DNA from: Mesostigma viride
Lineage: Eukaryota > Streptophyta > Mesostigmatophyceae > Mesostigmatales > Mesostigmataceae
NCBI GenBank assembly: GCA_009746045.1
Contig: RPFO01000041.1
Location: 396,721 to 458,720 of the forward strand
Length of the DNA stretch: 62,000 nucleotides
Direction: 5' to 3'
Part shown: positions 22,376 to 33,225 of the stretch, in pieces
How positions within the stretch are numbered: the stretch's first letter is position 1
Layout: each line of letters opens with the position of its first letter
Notes under the pieces: generated by a model
The model's input: only the letters and a program-made list of their open reading frames with translations
Told to the model about the DNA's origin: nothing
Databases searched by the model: none
Translations under genes and position numbers: made by a program

Positions 22376-23388
22376 CCAACCCTTTGTTCTTTTGGAGCTG
22401 GACCAGCTTGAAACAAGCCTAACCTTGCTTGTGCCCACTCAGCCACAGACCACTTGGTCCCTTGAGGTTGAGCAGACCTGCTAGGGCCCAGGATCCTGCC
22501 CCCTTTTGGGTAACAACATATATGCCCTTGGACCAGGCTAGGCGTACTGGCCAGTGAATCAGATCGAGGTCACCCCAGGTTATCCCCTGACCCCTTGGTC
22601 AGCTCCCAACTTTTCCTTGGGAACTTGGTGCTAGATTAAAGTCAAGGCGCACAGTACCTAGTCCCATGGCTGGGATTAAAGGATGCCAAGAACGTATTAT
22701 TGTGAGTTCCTGATCTTTCACAGTTATCACAGGCGCCCGTTCTTATGGCGCCCGCCTTGGCCAAGCTTTCCCTTTTATGCTCAAAGAGACTTAGGTAGCA
22801 CCCATGCAAATACTGCCTTATTGGGGAGCCCATGTCTTCACTGGGTGTTAAGCCCAGGAATCACTCATGCCAGGCTGTGGCTCTGCTGGGGAATTGAACC
22901 CCACCCCAACCTCCAGGTTTATAGATGACCTGGAACTTGACAGAAGACAAACATTACAACCATGAGAACAACATGAGAGTGACATGATTATGTTTTATTC
23001 AAGCATTATATAACCCAGAATGTGGCTCCCTGGCAACCATGTGCCACATGGTCACACAACCAGGTTCTTTATTAGCAACAGGTGGAAAACAAGCACTAGA
23101 AAACATATGTACAGCAAACTGTAAAAACCAGCATTCGGGTTGCCCATGCATGGCCTAGCTGTTTGAGGCCAAAGGCGTCGACTTAAGTCCTGGCGACTCT
23201 TCTGAAACCCCATGGGGAGGGCCAGGCAGGATTCTCAGCTGGTAGGAGTGCATTCCACACCAACTCCTGTCCAGGAGGGTGTACCTAACCCTGAAGGACC
23301 GGTTGTCAACCAGTAAGCACCAGTCACCACTTGGTACTTTGGTCAAACAACCCACTGGGGACACCCAAGCTGAAGCAAGGCCTGGCCT
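22376..23388 (-). other. 3' untranslated region and polypurine tract of Copia-2
   Basis: No ORF is supported. At 22,376-22,391 the minus strand reads AAGAACAAAGGGTTGG directly against the LTR. This resembles the Copia-3 tract ending AAGGGATTGG and is the likely plus-strand primer. Near 22,880-22,905 the minus strand carries TGGGGTTCAATTCCCCA, a tRNA T-arm-like hairpin that has a counterpart in Copia-3. Confidence 0.6.
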
Positions 23389-23920
23389 CTATGGCCGCCC
23401 GTGTAAGGGGTCCATGAGCCCACCGAGCAGGGGGTACTGCCGCTCCGCCTTCTCCTCCAGCTTGGTGAGGGCATCTGCAGGGTTGTCCACACCAGGCACA
23501 TGTTCAATGTAAACTAGGTAGGACATCTCCTTGAGCAGCAAATAATCAAGGTCCCTGCTCCTGGCCAGCTGCCTGTGCACAAATTGCACCATGCCTATGC
23601 TATCAGTCCTCACCAGTGTGTGCAGCTGCAACCTACAGGAAGCCACTTGACATAGCTGGTAGAAGAGCTCCCTCGAGTAAAGAGCAGTATGCAGCCCTTC
23701 ACAGATTGCCCTGCACTCAGCAATATCACTGCTGGGTGTAACCCTGTTCTGCAACCGACTGTACCAGGTAACAAGTGAGGTGTGATCTTGCGCCAGGGTA
23801 ACTACTGCTGCTGCCCTGCCCCTGACCTCTGTGACCTTCCTATTGTCCATAGAACTGTCCACATAGAGGATCATGTCAAGGGGCTTGTACAAATCCACAA
23901 GACCCAGTATAAGGTTAAGC
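23389..23920 (-). pseudogene. RNase H of Copia-2 (3' end of pol)
   Basis: It reads MILYVDSSMDNRKVTEVRG, LVTWYSRLQNRV, DIAECRAICEGLHTAL, VRTDSIGMVQFVHRQLARSR and ends VPGVDNPADALTKLEEK. These are the blocks of copia RNase H, including the terminal ADALTK. It is separated from the RT at 26,475 by the piggyBac-type insertion, so it cannot be translated with RT. Confidence 0.88.
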
Positions 23921-23928
23921 CTCCCACG

Positions 23929-23963
23929 GTCCTTAATTTAGGACAAAGTCCTAAATTAAGGAC
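23929..23963. repeat. Perfect 16-bp hairpin at the left end of the piggyBac-1 element
   Basis: GTCCTTAATTTAGGAC is followed by a 3-base AAA loop and its exact reverse complement. The tip contains TTAA. It marks or overlaps the left terminus of the transposon. Confidence 0.8.
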
Positions 23964-26464
23964 CAATTTACTATAACCGAGGTACCGGGGGGGGGGGGTC
24001 ACTATATGGACCGTACCCCATGTCAACCGTACCCGGCATGATGTACCCGATCCGTGGTACCGGCACATGGTACCCGGATTCCGTACCCGGGTACCGGATA
24101 TAATGGCGGGAAAGTAGGTACCTCGACCAAAAATATAACCGATTTTGGAGCGAAAAAGTGGTTGCGGGAACGATGCCTCGCGGTAATGGCGGCCTCACGG
24201 CCGGAGCTCGTGTAAGCGCGTTAGCGTATCTTTTTGACGAGCCAGGCCAGAAAAGGGAAGATAGGTGGTCCTACCAGCGTGCTGTTGAGGCTGGCGTCAA
24301 TTGGCGCACGCTTAGGATTTCGGGAGTGGTGGTTAGTGTGGATCGGTCGGATGTTACCTGCACTTGGGACATCGATGGCAGCACTGAAACAATAAAAAAA
24401 AAGCACTTGCGGGTGGAGGCTGGGCCTGAAAATGATTCGGACGATGAGTCTAACCATCCCGAGTCTGATCCCGAAGAGCCAGACCAGGGCGCGGTTGCTG
24501 CTGCCGGGGAGGACTCGGAACCTGACGATGATGAATTTCCGGATGAAAATGTGATCGACCCAGACGAGGAGCTATGGGCGCGGCTGTACAAGCTGGGCGA
24601 TGGCCAGGAGCCGGCGCCCATGGACCTACCAGCCTGGGGGGTCGAGCAAACCACGATTCGCGAGGACCGGCGCCTGATGGCTGGCCACATCGCGACCTAC
24701 CCGCCGAGATTGGTGGTTTTTTGCTGTCCAGATCCCGCCGACGCGAGCAACTGGGACTGGTTCAAGCACTTTTTTCCCACCGACCTGCTGCCGGAGATGG
24801 CGGACCTGATGACCGAGAGGGGTCTGGCACGCGGCTACAAGGACTGGAAGGTCACGGTGGGCCTGCTGTGGGCGTACATCGCCCTGCGCTGCCTGATGAT
24901 GGTCTACCATGCGGCCGGCGGGGTCAACGCTTACTGGCGGAAGGACGGCGTCGTCATCTACAATTTCGGGCGATATATGCCACGCAATCTTTTTCACCAG
25001 CTGACTGCTGTCTGGGCTGTGCCCTTCTACCCAGGAACCCAGGCAACCGACCCGTTCTGGAAGTGCCGTCGCTGGGTTGACTCCATCAATAAGTGCTGGA
25101 AGAGCGGGCTGCAGCCTGGCCACACCATCGTCTGCGACGAGAGCATGATCACCTGGACTGGCCGGGCCATGCCCGGCTTCATGAAGGTGGGCAGGAAGCC
25201 AAAGCCGCTGGGCCGGGAGATGAAGACGGTGGCGGATGGGCAGTCCAAGATCATGCTGCACATGGAGGTGCAGGAGGGTGCTGCGGCCATGGCCCTGAGG
25301 CCCTATGCCCGGGAGTACGGCCCCGCCTGCGCTAACACCATGCGCATGACCGAGGCATGGAAGGGCTCGGGGCGTATCGTCCTCGGCGACTCGTGGTTCG
25401 GCTCCAGCAAGGCCGCGGTGCAGCTGAGGAAGCGCGGGCTGGACAGCATCCTCAACGTCAAGACTGGCCACTCCAACTTCCCCAAGAAGGCGCTGTTCGC
25501 TGTGCTGGGCCCGCGCGGCAGCCACGTGGCGTTTGCAGGCGAGGCGCGCACGTCGGTGGGCACGTGCAATCTGTTCGCGGTCGCGCACCAGTCCAAGCAG
25601 CCCATGCTGCTGGTTTCAACGTGCTCCACCACCTTGGCTGGCCCAGGCCAGGTCAAGACGTGGCTGTCCACCAATGACCAAGGTGTGGAGGAGGAGCACC
25701 GCAAGGTGACCGCACAGCCCGAGGTCACGGCCATCTACCGCAAGGAAAGCGGTGTCATCGACTGCCACAACCACAAGCGGCAGGGGGCCAAGGTGGCCCT
25801 GAGTGATGCGTGGGGCACCAAGGATGCCGCAGTGCGGGAGAGCAGTGAGTGCATGAGCATCTGCCTTACCAACGCGCACCTGGCCAAGGTGTTCTTCGCT
25901 GACGACAAGGACAGCCAGGACTTGTTCATCGAGGGGCTGGCGGTGGAAATTCTGTCATCCCCGCTGGTGGCAAGTGAGAAGGCGCTGGGATCCTTCCTCC
26001 CCCCGCTGCCAGGCCTTGCGCACGACATGCGGCAGCACGAGAAGCAGAAGAAGTTCTCCTACTGCAAGAAGAAGTGTGGCTACTATTGTGCCACCTGCAG
26101 CCCCCCTGGCGGCCATCGTATTAACGTGTGCAGCTTCGCCGTGGACCGGGACTGCTGGAACCGCCATCATGGGGGGGAGGCTCCTGTGGTGTCCAGGGCT
26201 GGCAGGCCACGCAAACGGTCGCGTTCATAGTGTTTTATACCTCGAAATAGAAATTGGTCCTATTGGTCCTAAATTCTCATTTTGGCCAAATTTGCCGGGT
26301 TTAAGGCCTGCCATGGGCCAGGGTCCATTCAGGCACTAAATGTAATTATTTGAGCCCAGGTTTTTGTCCAAAATTCAAAAAGTGTGTTATCTGTCAGTGG
26401 TAAAAATGCCAGGGTCAAAATTTGATGTTTGCACATATATTTTTTAATTCAAACTGGTCCTAAA
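23937..26464 (+). mobile_element. PiggyBac-1 transposon (about 2.5 kb) inserted in Copia-2 pol
   Basis: The left end is TTAA (23,933-23,936) plus TTTAGGAC. The right end is GTCCTAAA plus ATAA (26,465-26,468), a one-base variant of TTAA. Subterminal sequence CCAATTT on the left and its counterpart AAACTGG on the right extend the imperfect inverted repeat. The only gene inside is a piggyBac-family transposase. The exact ends are inferred because about 30 bp on each side do not rejoin Copia-2 cleanly. Confidence 0.75.
24173..26230 (+). CDS. PiggyBac-family (DDE_Tnp_1_7) transposase, apparently intact
   Basis: The ORF of about 685 aa starts at ATG 24,173 (MPRGNGGLTAG); an in-frame codon five residues upstream is a weaker alternative. 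Layout: an N-terminal region with a small beta-rich segment (ISGVVVSVDRSDVTCTWDID), a long Asp/Glu-rich stretch (about 85-130), then the PGBD catalytic domain. Candidate catalytic aspartates are D322 (TIVCDESMITW), D406 (IVLGDSWFGS) and D530 (GVIDCHNHKR). The spacing of about 84 and 124 residues is close to that of piggyBac. A C-terminal Cys/His cluster (CKKKCGYYCATC..HRINVC..DRDCWNRHH) matches the zinc-binding domain of the family, and the tail is basic. No stop or frameshift is seen, so it could be active or recently active. Confidence 0.92.
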   Translation: MPRGNGGLTAGARVSALAYLFDEPGQKREDRWSYQRAVEAGVNWRTLRISGVVVSVDRSDVTCTWDIDGSTETIKKKHLRVEAGPENDSDDESNHPESDPEEPDQGAVAAAGEDSEPDDDEFPDENVIDPDEELWARLYKLGDGQEPAPMDLPAWGVEQTTIREDRRLMAGHIATYPPRLVVFCCPDPADASNWDWFKHFFPTDLLPEMADLMTERGLARGYKDWKVTVGLLWAYIALRCLMMVYHAAGGVNAYWRKDGVVIYNFGRYMPRNLFHQLTAVWAVPFYPGTQATDPFWKCRRWVDSINKCWKSGLQPGHTIVCDESMITWTGRAMPGFMKVGRKPKPLGREMKTVADGQSKIMLHMEVQEGAAAMALRPYAREYGPACANTMRMTEAWKGSGRIVLGDSWFGSSKAAVQLRKRGLDSILNVKTGHSNFPKKALFAVLGPRGSHVAFAGEARTSVGTCNLFAVAHQSKQPMLLVSTCSTTLAGPGQVKTWLSTNDQGVEEEHRKVTAQPEVTAIYRKESGVIDCHNHKRQGAKVALSDAWGTKDAAVRESSECMSICLTNAHLAKVFFADDKDSQDLFIEGLAVEILSSPLVASEKALGSFLPPLPGLAHDMRQHEKQKKFSYCKKKCGYYCATCSPPGGHRINVCSFAVDRDCWNRHHGGEAPVVSRAGRPRKRSRS

Positions 26465-26474
26465 ATAAGGACTT

Positions 26475-28460
26475 TTCTTGGGAACATGGACAATAAGAGG
26501 GGGAGACATCATGACAGCCTGCACCACACTCTTAGCACCCACCTCAACTAGCTGGGAATCAGTAAGTCGACTCAAGACCAGCAAGTCAGGGGCACATATA
26601 CTTGCAAGCCATGCCAGCATGCCCCTGATGGTAGCACACCTAGCCTGCGTGATGGGCTCCTGTAATGCATCTACAATCTGCTGTGGATAGTCCTTACCAC
26701 CCTCCATCCTGATGAACCACGAGCCCTTGGCTTGGAACAACGTAGCCTGCATGCCACAGAAGACCATAGGCTCATTCTCCACCATGTGCTGTATCTTACC
26801 CAGCTCAAACCGCTTCTGGATCTTAGCCAAACAGCCTCAACCCAGTCTGGTGGACCTATGAGATGCAGGTCATCACCATGCAGGGAGGCAAAGACAGGGA
26901 GGCCATTGTGTGACCCTTGGAACAAACAAGGATCCACTGGAGACACAGAAAACCCACAAGTATTCTTCAAGAATTTCTCTAGGCTCTTTCTCCAGATAAT
27001 GGGACTGGACCTGAGACCTTCCAACCCTTTCAGAATTCTCAGGTACCTGGCCTTTATCTCTGCTCTCCATACAGCAGGTACAGTCACAAAGAAAGGAGGG
27101 ATATCTCTCCAAGTCTGCCTAGCCTGATCTTGGTCACCCTTGAGAAAAGCCCTCTTGAAATCAATCAGCACAGAGCTATAGGGCACACCCTTAACCAGAA
27201 AAGACAGAAATATACACAGCAGAATCCTCCACGTGTCATGCAGCATCCCTGGAGTATAGAGCTCCTCATCTAACAACTGGCCAGTGCCATGATACTCGGT
27301 TACAACTGGTCTGACATGTGGCACCTGGACACCATCTACCTCCTTGAGCTTGAGGACAAACATCAATCTGAGCAGCTGGTGAACTTCTGGCAGCTCATCC
27401 ACAGGTTCTGCACAGTTGGAAACTATCCACTCATGCCCAGAAGCAACAAAGCCAAGAGTCCATGCCTTAGCCATCTTGGGGCTTTGCATCATCTCGACTA
27501 GCTGGCGCCAGGGAATAGGACTGTGAGCAGCTATCTGGTACCTGTTTACCCCTAACTGCCGTGGATCAAAGGTGGTTGGGATTATCAACAGGTCCTCAGC
27601 TATGGGCTCCTGACCTTGAGGACCCTCAGCTGGCTGACTCCTAACAGCCTTCACCGCCACTGCAAGACCCTGGGAATAGTGATATCTTTCAAGGGGGAGG
27701 CTGCCCCTGCCTTCTAGTGCCAACTCATCAGAGGTCAAAGTAACCCCTGGCATGCACAAGAAGTTCTGACCCAGAATGGCAGGCCCCTGATAGCCCTCTA
27801 CCACACAGAACGTGGTGGGCACCCCTAAGATAGGCACACTCACTTCCCCAAGGATCTTCATGGACACCTTTCCTGAGAAATCAGACACAGCAAGGCAACT
27901 GGGATGGGACATCTGTAAGCCTACAGCATCCTCTTCCCTGATGACAGACACCTGTGAGTTGGTATCTACCTCCATTGTAGCTGCCCAGCACGACCCCCAC
28001 CCCGTGAGCTTGGATACCTTGGGATCATGTTTGCTGCGCATGAGTGCTCGGATGACGTCCGCCATGAGAGGCCCCCGGGCCTTAGGTGGCTGCCCCGTCC
28101 CCTCTGGCCTTGTGACAGTTGCTTCAGCAGCCTCCTCCTGCTCGTCATCTTCCAGCAGGGACAGACCATCATCCACCACCAGAGGATTGTTAGCTGCTGC
28201 TGCCTGGCTCTGGCCTGGCTCCTCAACCCAGCTGGGAGGGCCTGGCCCGTCTGCAGGCCAGATTGCATGTGGCCTTCTTTCCTTGACATGAGCCCAGGAC
28301 AACCTGTACACGTGCCTTGGATCCTTTTCCAAAGCCACCAGGCAAGATCTGTTAGCTTCTTCCACACGAGTGACAACCCCATCCTGCCACTTCCCCCGCT
28401 TGCCTGGAATAGATGGTTCCTTCCACATCCTGACCTTCAGCCCCACCTGAGGCCTCAGCA
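26475..28460 (-). pseudogene. pol: Copia-2 pol: integrase C-terminus, retropepsin-like domain and RT
   Basis: On the minus strand the frame begins with the integrase tail (QVGLKVRMWKEPSIPGKRGK) and an acidic linker (SLLEDDEQEEAAEATV). A retropepsin-like domain follows: EVDTNSQVSVI, then VSVPILGVPTTFCVVEGYQG and AILGQNFLCMPG. The RT comes next: QLLRLMFVLKLKEVDGV, YTPGMLHDTWRILL, VLIDFKRAFLKGD (motif A), LKGLEGLRSSPIIWRKSL and FASLHGDDLHLIGP (HGDD at 26,880-26,869). A frameshift near 26,830 moves the thumb (ARCATIRGMLAWLASICAPD) into another frame. PR thus lies between INT and RT, unlike standard Ty1/copia. Confidence 0.9.
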
Positions 28461-28477
28461 CATTCCAGTTCTTGTCC

Positions 28478-29491
28478 TTACGTCTCAGCTGGGCAAAACC
28501 TATCTGCCTTCCTAAGACTGGCCTGCACCACGTTCTCAGGCAACAAGCTATACTGCAGGGCCAGGGGAGAGACAGCCACACCATCAAAGTAATAGTTAAC
28601 CCTGTGGTTCAGCTGCTCTTCTATCCCCTTACACCAGGCTGCCCTCTCTAAGGCAGATGCCACAAGTGGCACTGACTCTGCTGCTAGCACCACTGTCTTC
28701 ACTTCACGTATGGATCTCTCTACAGCCCCTTGCTGCCCATGACTCTCCCTGGGGACTACTACCAGCTTACAAGGCAGCTGGTCCTGATGCTTGAGCAAAC
28801 AGTCAAACTGCAAGTCTGCCTGCACACTCTTGCACACCCCAAAGCCTGGGATCAGGGCCTTCATACCCAACAACAAGTGGTGCTCCTGCATACCAGGCAG
28901 AACGTCTATCAGCCTGTATCTACTGAACCTGTCCACCCCCACCAATATATACAAGCCCCTGATATGCTGGATATCCATCTGGATGTCGCCACGCTCCCTA
29001 GCAGGCTCCCTAGCATGGGACTGAGGTGGGTGAACAGCATTCTCCTGGCAACCACAGTTCTCAGCAGCAGCCTGGCAAGCCTCCCACAAAGGCTCCCTAC
29101 CTAGCTTCCAAGCAAACATTGCTGCCTGCCCAGAATGCCCAAACATGTGATGCAACCTATGGCCAGCCTCAGCATAGCTCAGCACTCTCAGTACTGACCT
29201 GGCGAGACGTCTGAACCGTGTGTGGGGACACATGATCCACTCCTGAGGTTCCAGGGCTTCCCTGCAGGCCATCCTGACGCCCCAAGCCAGGCCTGCACCC
29301 TGGACCGCTCCAGGCCCTTCCAGCAAGGTCCCTTGGCCCTCCAGGCCAGCACCTGCTGGAGACCCACCACCTGCATGAGGCATAGGGAATTCAGCTGCAG
29401 CATTGTTATTGCAATCCAGTGGAAGAACAACATCTTTACACCCTTGGTGCTGCACAAGGGGCACACCCCCATCCTTATGTACATCCAGCAC
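28478..29491 (-). pseudogene. Copia-2 integrase (zinc-binding and DDE core)
   Basis: The ORF begins MLDVHKDGGVPLVQHQGC. The N-terminal finger is HHMFGH with a weakened cysteine pair (ENCGCQ). Core residues are D in IQMDIQHIRGLYILVG, D in VQADLQFDCLL and E in QQGAVERSIREVK. The segment SHGQQGAVER corresponds to the PQQNGVAER box of copia integrases. A frameshift near 28,490 breaks the link to the C-terminal region at 28,460. Confidence 0.88.
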
Positions 29492-29533
29492 ACCTTCCCC
29501 AAGGGGTGATTGACTATTTACAGGGGATGGTAG

Positions 29534-30890
29534 CTAGTCACTGCTGCCCAGACTGGCCCCCTGCCCCAGCAGGCTTGGCCTTCCTGTCAGGACACTCACG
29601 ACGCCAGTGACCTTCCTTGCCACACACAAAGCATGCTCCACCCTTCTTCCCAGACCCAGCCCCACCCTTGCCAGGCTTCCCCTGGCCTCCCTGAGACTGC
29701 CCACCCTGCTTGCCCTGGTTGCCTTGAGCTTGGCCCTTGCCTTGCCCTTGGCCACCCTTACCCTGCTGACCACCAGCTTGCTGGCTCCCAACCCCTCCTT
29801 GGGAACCTGCACCCTTGCCACCCTGAGCCCCTGCCTCTGGCGCCTGAAGCGCTTACGCTTGTTGGGCCTTGCCCCATCACGGGCTGGGTACCCGGGGACA
29901 TCACCTTGGCCCTGCACAGCGGAGGTGGCATTGCTGCCATGGGACTGGATAGCTTGCAGGCAGGGTCTGGCTTCCTGATGCTGAGGATTACAAGCTCCAG
30001 AGCACGCAAGGAGCCATCAGTCTGGTTAAGAAACATGCGGGCACTGTTCCTACCATCCACACTCAGACCCATACGGTCCAGGAAATAGTCTGCTAAGGCC
30101 CTATCTGTGACCAGGAAGCCATACTTGGCCCCCTTGTCCCTGATACGGTTGAGCCTAGCCCATTCCTCTGCCACAGGACCCACTATCTCAAAGGTGTCAT
30201 ACTGGTGCTTATAGTAGTTGGTGAGGTTGAGAACCTTGTCAGAGAACTCTTCCCTCATCCCATCCAGGAACTGTGCCCAGGTTAGCTTATCCTTGACAGC
30301 CGTCCTAGCCTTCTCCCTGACACGCTCTTAGGAATCCCTGTTGCATGTGGACGAGTGGAACACCTGCACTAGGTTGACAGTGGGGTCCACGGAGAGCACA
30401 ACCAACTCCATGTCCTCTAGCCACTTGTCTAATGCTTCCTGTGCTAGTGGTGGGTTAAGAGGCTTCTGCCCGTTCATGACATTGACTGCACTCATGTGAG
30501 GCCTTGACCCTGGCACTGCCTTCACTGGCTCCCCCACAGCGGGTGTTACAACAACAGCACCACTAGGGCCAGGAGGCGTAGGGGAGGGCACGTCAACATG
30601 AAGCCTCTTACCATTGCCGTCAGCGGAGGCATCCCTCTTACGCTTCTCCACGGCTGGTTGCCCGTTTGCCATCGTCATCGTGTCAGATGGCCAGGTCGCC
30701 CGCACCTTCCTCGCCTCCTCCACCGAGTCCTCATGCCGTCGCTTGCTCCCTGGCCGCTTTCCCCCATCGCCGTCGCTGGTAGGGATAGCCTCCCCCACCA
30801 GCTGTTCCTTGTCCTTCCTAGGCTCCTGGCTTTCCCCTGCCGGCGCCTCCGCCTCGCCCTTGTCGCCGTCGCCCGGTTTGCCACGAGGCA
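29534..30890 (-). pseudogene. gag: gag of Copia-2, with internal stop and frameshifts
   Basis: It starts at MPRGKPGDGDKG (about 30,890). An in-frame TAA at 30,330-30,328 interrupts it after CNRDS; the same frame continues with EFSDKVLNLTNYYKHQ. The C-terminal zinc-knuckle region is frameshifted here, but its order is clear from Copia-1 (CFVCGKEGHWRREC). The rest is very rich in Gly, Gln and Lys. Confidence 0.82.
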
Positions 30891-30944
30891 TCATATACAG
30901 AGTGGCGACACAACAATACAGGCGAAGGGAAAAGAAGAACAAAC

Positions 30945-32098
30945 TCAAGCGCTGGCGTTGCCTGAAGAGGCCGTCGGCTGCTCTCCAGACTCTGCTTCCG
31001 CCTCACGCTCTTGCGCAGTCAGCGCCACCGGTGTTCCCACTCGGGGAACCGCTCGGACCTCCTCTGCGTTATAAGGACCAAACACTCGGCTTACTGGCCT
31101 ACCGTCTGCCGACAGCTCCACCGGCACTCTGGGCGCGCTGCGATACCACTCGGGGTGCGATACCACTCGAGGTTTCTGACCCACCGGCTGCCACCACCCC
31201 GTCGGTCGTTGCGTGACACCCGACCTATCTCACCGAAATCGTGTTCCGGCTCCGCCGGAATATGCAACTCTGCGCGCCGTCGAGCGGAGTATCCCTCCTG
31301 CGTGCCGTCGCCTTCGTCGGTTTGTTGCGACGACCTGGCGATGATTCCCGCAGGTCGGTCCACGAACTGGTCGTGGAAATCCTCGGCGGTCACCTCGCGA
31401 CCTGTGATGACGGTCACGGTTGCACTCTGCCCTTTGCACTCTGGGCCGTGTCCAATGTGGACCAGATGCCCGGCGGTCGGGTGGTGATGACCCAATGGTC
31501 GGCGTGACCCCGCGCCTCCTGGATCAAGATGTTAACCAGGTGCTCGCACGTTTGTGCGACTACCTCTGCTGAGGACCACGGGTTGTCCTCTTCGCGCGTC
31601 TGCGCGTCCCGTATGATGTGCGACACGTCCGTGCCTTCCCCCAATGAGCTTGTAGCCACCCAATGATTATACAGTCTTGCACCACCTAAACAGATGGCGG
31701 TTAACTGACTCAGCGTCTCCCTCGCCAAGTCCAGCGCTTGAATCGTCACGTGACCTCCCTGGTACATGACCTCAAAACTGTAGATCAAAGAAGCAATCTC
31801 GTCCCGTATACTGACGAGACGCTCTGTGGCCACTCTGCCCGTTTCGCCTGGCGACGTCGTCGATCGCCCTTATCCTCATTACCACTGGGTCGTTAGCGGA
31901 CAGCCCAGCTGCGTTGCCGAACACCGCCACCCACCCGCCCTCAGCAAGGCCCCGCGCAACGTACGCAGCCTGCACGAAGGTAGATGCGTTCGATTGATGG
32001 ATATAAGGATAGAACGACCTCTCGCGCACCGGCGGCACCGACGTATCTTGGCGGCTGGAAGAATGCGACTCAGGCGTGTTTGCCCGAGCTTCGGCCGA
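30945..32098 (-). pseudogene. ORF0 of Copia-2, upstream of gag, frameshifted
   Basis: Four blocks in changing minus-strand frames match Copia-1 ORF0 in order: MSAEARANTPESHSSSRQ with STFVQAAYVARGLAEGGW; LDLARETLSQLTAICLGG with DNPWSSAEVVAQTCEHLVN; VITGREVTAEDFHDQFVD with YSARRRAELHIPAEPEHDF; and VELSADGRPVSRVFGPYN. Conservation of protein blocks between two diverged copies argues that it was translated. Function unknown. Confidence 0.65.
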
Positions 32099-32132
32099 CA
32101 TGAAAACTTGCAGCAGGAAATGCAATAATACG

Positions 32133-32784
32133 AGTTAAGAACGAAGCCCAGAGCGTGAGCTCCTGGTCTTTCACACACAACGGGATGAGCCAAAGTTGCA
32201 GGCAGCAACCTTTTAACCCGTGCACCAAGTCACGACCACGGTGGTCACTTCCACGTCCAATGTGGGCACCCACGGTTCGTGCTTGCCAAGATAGCTGGTC
32301 ATCCCCCATGACCAAGCTATATCCTTTGCGTTGTTCCTCGTTCCCATCGGCGTGACGAGGCACGTGCAGGCATACAGACAAATCCCCAACGTCCATGCAC
32401 TGGCATCAGTGCAGAGCCAGGACGAGCTGGGTTTGCCTAGACTCCTGCAACCTAGGAAGTACAGGACCTGTCACAAGCCTGCAAGGTCTAGTATCCTTGC
32501 AGTCCTGTGCCAGCTCCAGTACCCCACCAGTCACAGGCTGCTGCTCCTCCTGGTCTACGTGGACCACAGTCACGTGATAGACAGGCTAAGCCTGTGCAGG
32601 CACGGCCTGCCACGTGTCTTGTCCACTATACCAGAGGACTGCACCCTAGTCGGCCACGGACGGCTAGGACTTCGGGACCTCGTATCTTTCTTGTCCCTTG
32701 TCTGTTTCAGGCGGTCAGCACGGCGTTGGAAAGGTCTCTCCAAACTGCATCCACTTAGCATATTGGTTGCCCAAAATGCTAACT
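32133..32784 (-). repeat. 5' LTR of Copia-2 (LTR C, 652 bp)
   Basis: It is the same sequence as LTR B. On the minus strand it ends ..CTTAACT and the internal region begins CGTATTATTGC. The outer edge (32,784) is followed by GCCAC, the right target duplication. Confidence 0.93.
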
Positions 32785-33177
32785 GCCACCTCCGTTGTGC
32801 AGGGCCAACGTGATGTCCCCGGGTACCCAGCCCGTGGTGGGGCAAGGCCCAACAAGCGTAAGCGCTTCAGGCGCCAGAGGAATGGGGCTCAGGGTGGCAA
32901 GGGTGCAGGTTCCCAAGGAGGGGTTGGGAGCCAGCAAGCTGGTGGTCAGCAGGGTAAGGGTGGCCAGGGGCAAGGCAAGGGCCAAGCTCAAGGCAACCAG
33001 GGCAAGCAGGGTGGGCAGCCTCAGGGAGGCCAGGGGAAGCCTGGCAAGGGTGGGGCTGGGTCTGGGAAGAAGGGTGGAGCGTGTTTTGTGTGTGGCAAGG
33101 AGGGTCACTGGCGTCGTGAATGCCCTGACAGGAAGGCCAAGCCTGCTGGGGCAGGGGGCCAGTCTGGGCAGCAGTGA
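32785..33177 (+). pseudogene. gag: Copia-1 gag, C-terminal zinc-knuckle part
   Basis: The gag sequence interrupted at 21,723 continues here. It encodes a basic patch (PNKRKRFRRQRNG) and about 75 residues of Gly/Gln/Lys repeat (GGQQGKGGQGQGKGQAQ). The CCHC knuckle CFVCGKEGHWRRECP follows, ending ..GQSGQQ before TGA. Without the insertion the two halves would join across GCCAC. Confidence 0.85.
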
Positions 33178-33225
33178 CTAGTTACGCCATCCCCTGTAAA
33201 TAGTCAATCACCCCTCGGGGAAGGT

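Larger units (their letters stand above)
21724..32784 (-). mobile_element. Copia-2: inner copia-like LTR retrotransposon, minus strand
   Basis: LTR B (21,724-22,375) and LTR C (32,133-32,784) are direct repeats of 652 bp flanked by GCCAC. Minus-strand order is 5' LTR (C), ORF0, gag with CCHC knuckle, integrase, retropepsin-like domain, RT, RNase H, 3' UTR, 3' LTR (B). It lies inside gag of its relative Copia-1 in opposite orientation. A 2.5-kb piggyBac-type element separates RT from RNase H. A premature stop in gag and several frameshifts show decay. Confidence 0.92.
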
